64,000 nt of DNA from Desulfobacteraceae bacterium (GTDB lineage: Bacteria > Desulfobacterota > DSM-4660 > Desulfatiglandales > Desulfatiglandaceae): positions 1-64,000 of the forward strand of contig JAERTK010000316.1 in NCBI GenBank assembly GCA_016844935.1, written 5' to 3'. The notes under the pieces are model-generated. The model was not told where the DNA came from, ran no database searches, and saw nothing but the letters and a program-made list of their open reading frames with translations. This document shows, in pieces, positions 60,637 through 64,000 of this stretch. The position numbers were made by a program, and so were the translations under genes. The stretch's first letter is position 1, and every line of letters begins with the position of its first letter.

Positions 60637-62472
60637 ATGCAAAGACCCACCTATTTTATCAGTCAGCCCATGCTTTATCGGAACAACCGGAACTGGTATG
60701 GATACAAGAAAATCGATGGAAAAGTTGTTTTTAAAAAAAGCCTTCGAACCACAAAAAAACAGGAAGCCGAAAGCTGGCTGAGCCGTATGAAGGTTTCCTT
60801 TAAAGCCATTGAAGCGAGCAAGCCTTTTGTCGACAGTGAATTTTTACCAGGGCCCGCCATCGGCTGGCTCCATAAAAGTGCCAACGTCCTTCCTTGCGAC
60901 AAACCGGAGAGTTGGGAGGCCGTCAGGCATCTGAACTGTCCCGTTCATATTGTTTTTAAGAACAACTCCCTGGGGTTGGTCGTCATAAACGGGGACATGC
61001 CCGAGGCCATGTTGAGTTCGGATTCCACCATTCCCATTATCGGCAGTTTGGCGGCGTTGCCCGCCGCCAAACTTGGAGACAGATCCTTTTGCGATGATCA
61101 TGGAATAGACTATGCCTACTATACCGGGGCCATGGCCAACGGCATCGCTTCCGTGGAAATGGTGGAAGCGGTTGCCGGTTGCGGATTGCTGGGAATTTTC
61201 GGATCCGGAGGGCTTGATCTCGCCGAAATTGAACAGGCCATTGACCAGTTGACTGAAAGATGCTTGGATAAGCCTTTCGGATTTAATCTCATCCACAGCC
61301 CCAACGAGCCGAAGTTGGAAGCAGGCACGGTTCAGCTTTATCTGGATCGAAATATGCGGCTTGTGGAGGCTGCCGCTTTCCTTGACGTGACCCTGCCGCT
61401 GGTGCGATACCGGGTTTCGGGCATCTCACGGGACCATGGGGGCCAAGTGGTCACCCCCAATCATATCATTGCAAAATTATCGAGAGAGGAAGTGGCGGAA
61501 AAATTTCTCTCCCCACCGCCGAAACATTTCATCGATGAATTGGTGCGCTTAGGGGAACTCAGCCCCGAACAGGCCGAATTATGCGCTCTTATTCCTCTTG
61601 CCCAGGATATCGTTGCCGAGGCCGATTCCGGGGGCCATACGGACAATCGACCGGCTTTGACGCTTTTTCCCACCATACTGGCCTTGAGAGATAAAAAACA
61701 GGCGGCGTTCAATTATGCTCAACCGCCCAGAATCGGTCTTGGCGGCGGCATATCCAACCCGTGGTCCGCGGCCGCGGCCTATGCCATGGGGGCGGCCTTC
61801 ATTGTGACCGGGTCGGTCAACCAAGGCTGTGTTGAATCGGGCACTTCCCATGGTGTTCGCCAAATGCTGGCCGAGACCCGACAGGCGGATGTGGCCATGG
61901 CGCCCGCGGCGGACATGTTTGAAATGGGCGTGAAGGTCCAGGTTCTCAAAAGAGGCACCATGTTCGCCATGAGAGCCGCAAAACTTTACGAGTTGTACCG
62001 GAATTACGGCGCCATTGAAGAGATCCCTTCGGCCGAACGAAAAAAGATCGAGAAATCCATATTGAGATGTTCCCTTGAGACGTCGTGGCAGGAGACAAAG
62101 TCCTTTTGGGAACACCGTGATCCCGGGGAGGTTGAAAGGGCTTCCGTCAACCCGAAACACAAGATGGCGCTCATCTTTCGATCGTACCTGGGCAGAGCGG
62201 CCCTCTGGGCGCGAAACGGCGAACATTCGCGTAAAATCGATTACCAGATCTATTGCGGGCCTTCCATGGGCGCCTTTAATGAATGGGTCAAAGAGAGTTT
62301 TTTAGAAACGCCCGAAAACCGGAAGGTGGGAACGGTGGCCTTGAATATTCTTTACGGCGCCGCCTTTTTAAGACGGTCAAATTACATTCAACATATGGGG
62401 ATTTCTCTTCCTGAAAACCTCAAAAAGATAAAGCCTCTTCCATTGGATCGGGTTTTGGAGTACCTGAAGTGA
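60637..62472 (+). CDS. pfaD: PfaD-like enoyl reductase (nitronate monooxygenase fold)
   Basis: A 611-residue flavoprotein of the PfaD family, the separate enoyl reductase of polyunsaturated fatty acid and related iterative polyketide synthases. Typical features are an N-terminal region with IGWLHKSANVLPCDKPESWE, then the FMN barrel: GIFGSGGLDL, FGFNLIHSPNEP, DVTLPLVRYRVSG, VVTPNHIIAKLSR, IGLGGGISNPWSAAAAYAMGAAFIVTGSVNQ and the C-terminal YCGPSMGAFNEWVKES. AAAGGAT precedes ATG 60637. It overlaps the ketosynthase gene (GTGA), so the two are co-translated. Here pfaD comes first, unlike the pfaABCDE order of marine gammaproteobacteria. Confidence 0.93.
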   Translation: MQRPTYFISQPMLYRNNRNWYGYKKIDGKVVFKKSLRTTKKQEAESWLSRMKVSFKAIEASKPFVDSEFLPGPAIGWLHKSANVLPCDKPESWEAVRHLNCPVHIVFKNNSLGLVVINGDMPEAMLSSDSTIPIIGSLAALPAAKLGDRSFCDDHGIDYAYYTGAMANGIASVEMVEAVAGCGLLGIFGSGGLDLAEIEQAIDQLTERCLDKPFGFNLIHSPNEPKLEAGTVQLYLDRNMRLVEAAAFLDVTLPLVRYRVSGISRDHGGQVVTPNHIIAKLSREEVAEKFLSPPPKHFIDELVRLGELSPEQAELCALIPLAQDIVAEADSGGHTDNRPALTLFPTILALRDKKQAAFNYAQPPRIGLGGGISNPWSAAAAYAMGAAFIVTGSVNQGCVESGTSHGVRQMLAETRQADVAMAPAADMFEMGVKVQVLKRGTMFAMRAAKLYELYRNYGAIEEIPSAERKKIEKSILRCSLETSWQETKSFWEHRDPGEVERASVNPKHKMALIFRSYLGRAALWARNGEHSRKIDYQIYCGPSMGAFNEWVKESFLETPENRKVGTVALNILYGAAFLRRSNYIQHMGISLPENLKKIKPLPLDRVLEYLK

Positions 62473-64000
62473 AAACCACAAAAGACCATCAAAAAATCGG
62501 TGCGAACCCTGTATGTGAACCCATTGCCATTATCGGTATCGGCTGTATTTTCCCCGGGGCCGACAACCATGGCGCTTACTGGGCCAACCTCAAAAACGGT
62601 GTGGACGGCATCAGGGAAATCCCTGAAAATTATTGGCGCATCGACGACTACTATTCCGCCGATCCTTCCTCCCAGGACCATACCCACGCAAAACGGGGCG
62701 GGTTTTTGTCTCCCATGGATTTTTCCCCTCTCGAATTCGGTGTTACCCCCAATGCCATAGAGGCCACCGACACCGCTCAACTCCTCGGCATGGTTGCGGC
62801 CAAACAGGCGCTTTTTGATGCAGGATACGGCGATGATGCCACTTACGACAAGGATCGGGTCAGCGTCATCCTCGGCGTGACGGGCGCTCTGGAATTGACC
62901 ACCACCTTAGGCGCCCGCCTGGGGCATCCAAAATGGCGGCGGGCCCTAAAAGATGAAGGGCTGGACGACGCGCTTTCGGACAGTATCGTTAATCGCATCT
63001 CGGAACAATATGTGCCCTGGCAGGAAAACTCTTTCCCGGGTCTATTGGGCAATGTCGTGGCGGGCCGCATATCCAATGCCCTCGATCTGGGAGGGACCAA
63101 CTGCGTTGTGGATGCCGCATGTGCCAGTTCTTTTTCCGCCATACACCTGGCAAGCATGGAACTGGAGACCGGAAGGGCCGACATGGTGATCAGCGGCGGC
63201 ATCGATACCTTTAACGATGTCTTCATGTACATGTGCTTCAGCAAAACCCTGGCCCTTTCCCCCACCAGCGACGCAAAACCCTTTGACGAAAACGCCGATG
63301 GTACGATTTTAGGCGAGGGGTTGGGGCTTGTGGTGTTAAAACGCCTCGGGGATGCCGAGCGGGACAAGGATACTATATACGCCGTTATTCGCGCCATGGG
63401 CACGTCCAGCGACGGAAAGGGGAAAGCCATCTATGCGCCCAGCGCGGAAGGCCAGCAAAAAGCCATAAAACAGGCCTATCGATTGGCGCATATGGATCCT
63501 TGCACCATCACCCTTCTGGAAGCCCACGGCACCGGAACAAAAGTTGGCGACGCGGTGGAGATCAAAGCCATTACCGAGGTGTATAAAAAGGGTGCGGAGA
63601 CTCCCCGGTGTGCCATCGGCTCCGTGAAATCCCAGATCGGTCATACCAAGGCCGCGGCGGGTGCCGCCGGATTGATAAAGGCGGCCCTGGCTCTCCATCA
63701 TAAAGTGTTGCCCCCCACCATCAAAGTGACCACGCCTACCCAGGTTTTGCGTGAAAACAGCCCCTTCTACATTAATAAAACCCCCAAACCGTGGGTAGCG
63801 AACCCTGAACACCCCCGCCGGGCTGCCGTGAGTGCCTTTGGGTTCGGCGGAAGCAATTTTCACTGCGTGCTGGAGGAGTACGGGGCCGAAAAAGCCGACC
63901 CTGATTTTGACGGTGCCACTGAAATACTGGCAGTTTCTTCAAACACTCATGAAGGCCTTAAAAGGGAACTGGACGGGATCGATGACGGATTGTCATGGGA
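62469..64000 (+). CDS. pfaA: PfaA-like beta-ketoacyl synthase / iterative type I polyketide synthase, partial
   Basis: The N-terminal 510 residues are in the window and the frame is still open at its end. After a short lead the ketosynthase begins EPIAIIGIGCIFPGADNHGAYWANLKNGVDGI. The active-site cysteine is in VVDAACASSFSAI, the two histidines in LEAHGTGTKVGD and SQIGHTKAAAG, and the domain closes with SAFGFGGSNFHCVLEEY. It starts at GTG 62469 inside the pfaD stop. The domains after the ketosynthase (acyltransferase, ACP repeats, ketoreductase in PfaA) would lie beyond the window, so the product class is not settled. Confidence 0.92.
   Translation, partial: MKTTKDHQKIGANPVCEPIAIIGIGCIFPGADNHGAYWANLKNGVDGIREIPENYWRIDDYYSADPSSQDHTHAKRGGFLSPMDFSPLEFGVTPNAIEATDTAQLLGMVAAKQALFDAGYGDDATYDKDRVSVILGVTGALELTTTLGARLGHPKWRRALKDEGLDDALSDSIVNRISEQYVPWQENSFPGLLGNVVAGRISNALDLGGTNCVVDAACASSFSAIHLASMELETGRADMVISGGIDTFNDVFMYMCFSKTLALSPTSDAKPFDENADGTILGEGLGLVVLKRLGDAERDKDTIYAVIRAMGTSSDGKGKAIYAPSAEGQQKAIKQAYRLAHMDPCTITLLEAHGTGTKVGDAVEIKAITEVYKKGAETPRCAIGSVKSQIGHTKAAAGAAGLIKAALALHHKVLPPTIKVTTPTQVLRENSPFYINKTPKPWVANPEHPRRAAVSAFGFGGSNFHCVLEEYGAEKADPDFDGATEILAVSSNTHEGLKRELDGIDDGLSW

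Overview
The window reads as part of the chromosome of an anaerobic deltaproteobacterium, probably a Desulfobacterales-type sulfate reducer or close relative. This is inferred from gene content only. The main clues are: an F-ATPase operon with paired b'/b subunits, without a/c, preceded by a bactofilin; a zapB-like/zapA/rny group; a group 3 type [NiFe] hydrogenase; a TRAP transporter and two branched-chain-amino-acid-type (HAAT) ABC transporters linked to acyl-CoA synthetases; much two-component and c-di-GMP signalling; and the start of a PfaD/PfaA-like polyunsaturated-lipid synthase locus. I found no rRNA, tRNA, CRISPR array or intact insertion sequence.

Layout. 0-7.3 kb: an ABC-F ATPase, a class III cyclase with an unusual domain order, a small exported protein, then a minus-strand group (SCP2, purM, tatA, CoA-binding protein). 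7.5-14 kb: bactofilin and atpF'-atpF-atpH-atpA-atpG-atpD-atpC, with a good promoter and a textbook terminator. 14.2-17 kb: zapB-like, zapA, a structured intergenic region (possible small RNA) and rny. 17-22.8 kb: a receiver protein, dctP-dctQ-dctM and an acyl-CoA ligase, ending at a terminator. This looks like uptake of an organic acid followed by CoA activation.

22.9-30.5 kb is an accessory patch. It holds a three-gene HipB-HipS-HipT-like toxin-antitoxin module with two promoter/operator pairs, a ParD/ParE-like pair, two AAA/DUF4143 ATPases each preceded by a decayed C-terminal relic of a relative, a papain-fold lipoprotein and a truncated receiver. 30.7-34.6 kb: a hydrogenase operon in which the electron-transfer beta and gamma modules are fused. 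34.6-39.0 kb: a REC-PAS-HD-GYP protein and a penicillin-acylase-type Ntn hydrolase. 39.2-40.9 kb is a second accessory patch. It holds a histidine-kinase fragment fused in frame to the last 14 codons of ridA, a RelE-type toxin-antitoxin pair with a clear operator, and a decayed reading frame.

40.9-47.5 kb: a signalling cluster (PilZ protein, hybrid histidine kinase, REC-HD-GYP protein) that could sense, bind and degrade c-di-GMP. 47.5-60.4 kb: a long minus-strand block with a methyltransferase, ridA and two complete HAAT transporters. One transporter operon carries an internal long-chain acyl-CoA synthetase gene. 60.6-64 kb: pfaD-like enoyl reductase followed, with overlapping stop/start, by a PfaA-like ketosynthase that runs off the window end.

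Start sites were moved downstream of the longest reading frame wherever a ribosome-binding site or family length favoured it. Such choices are stated.
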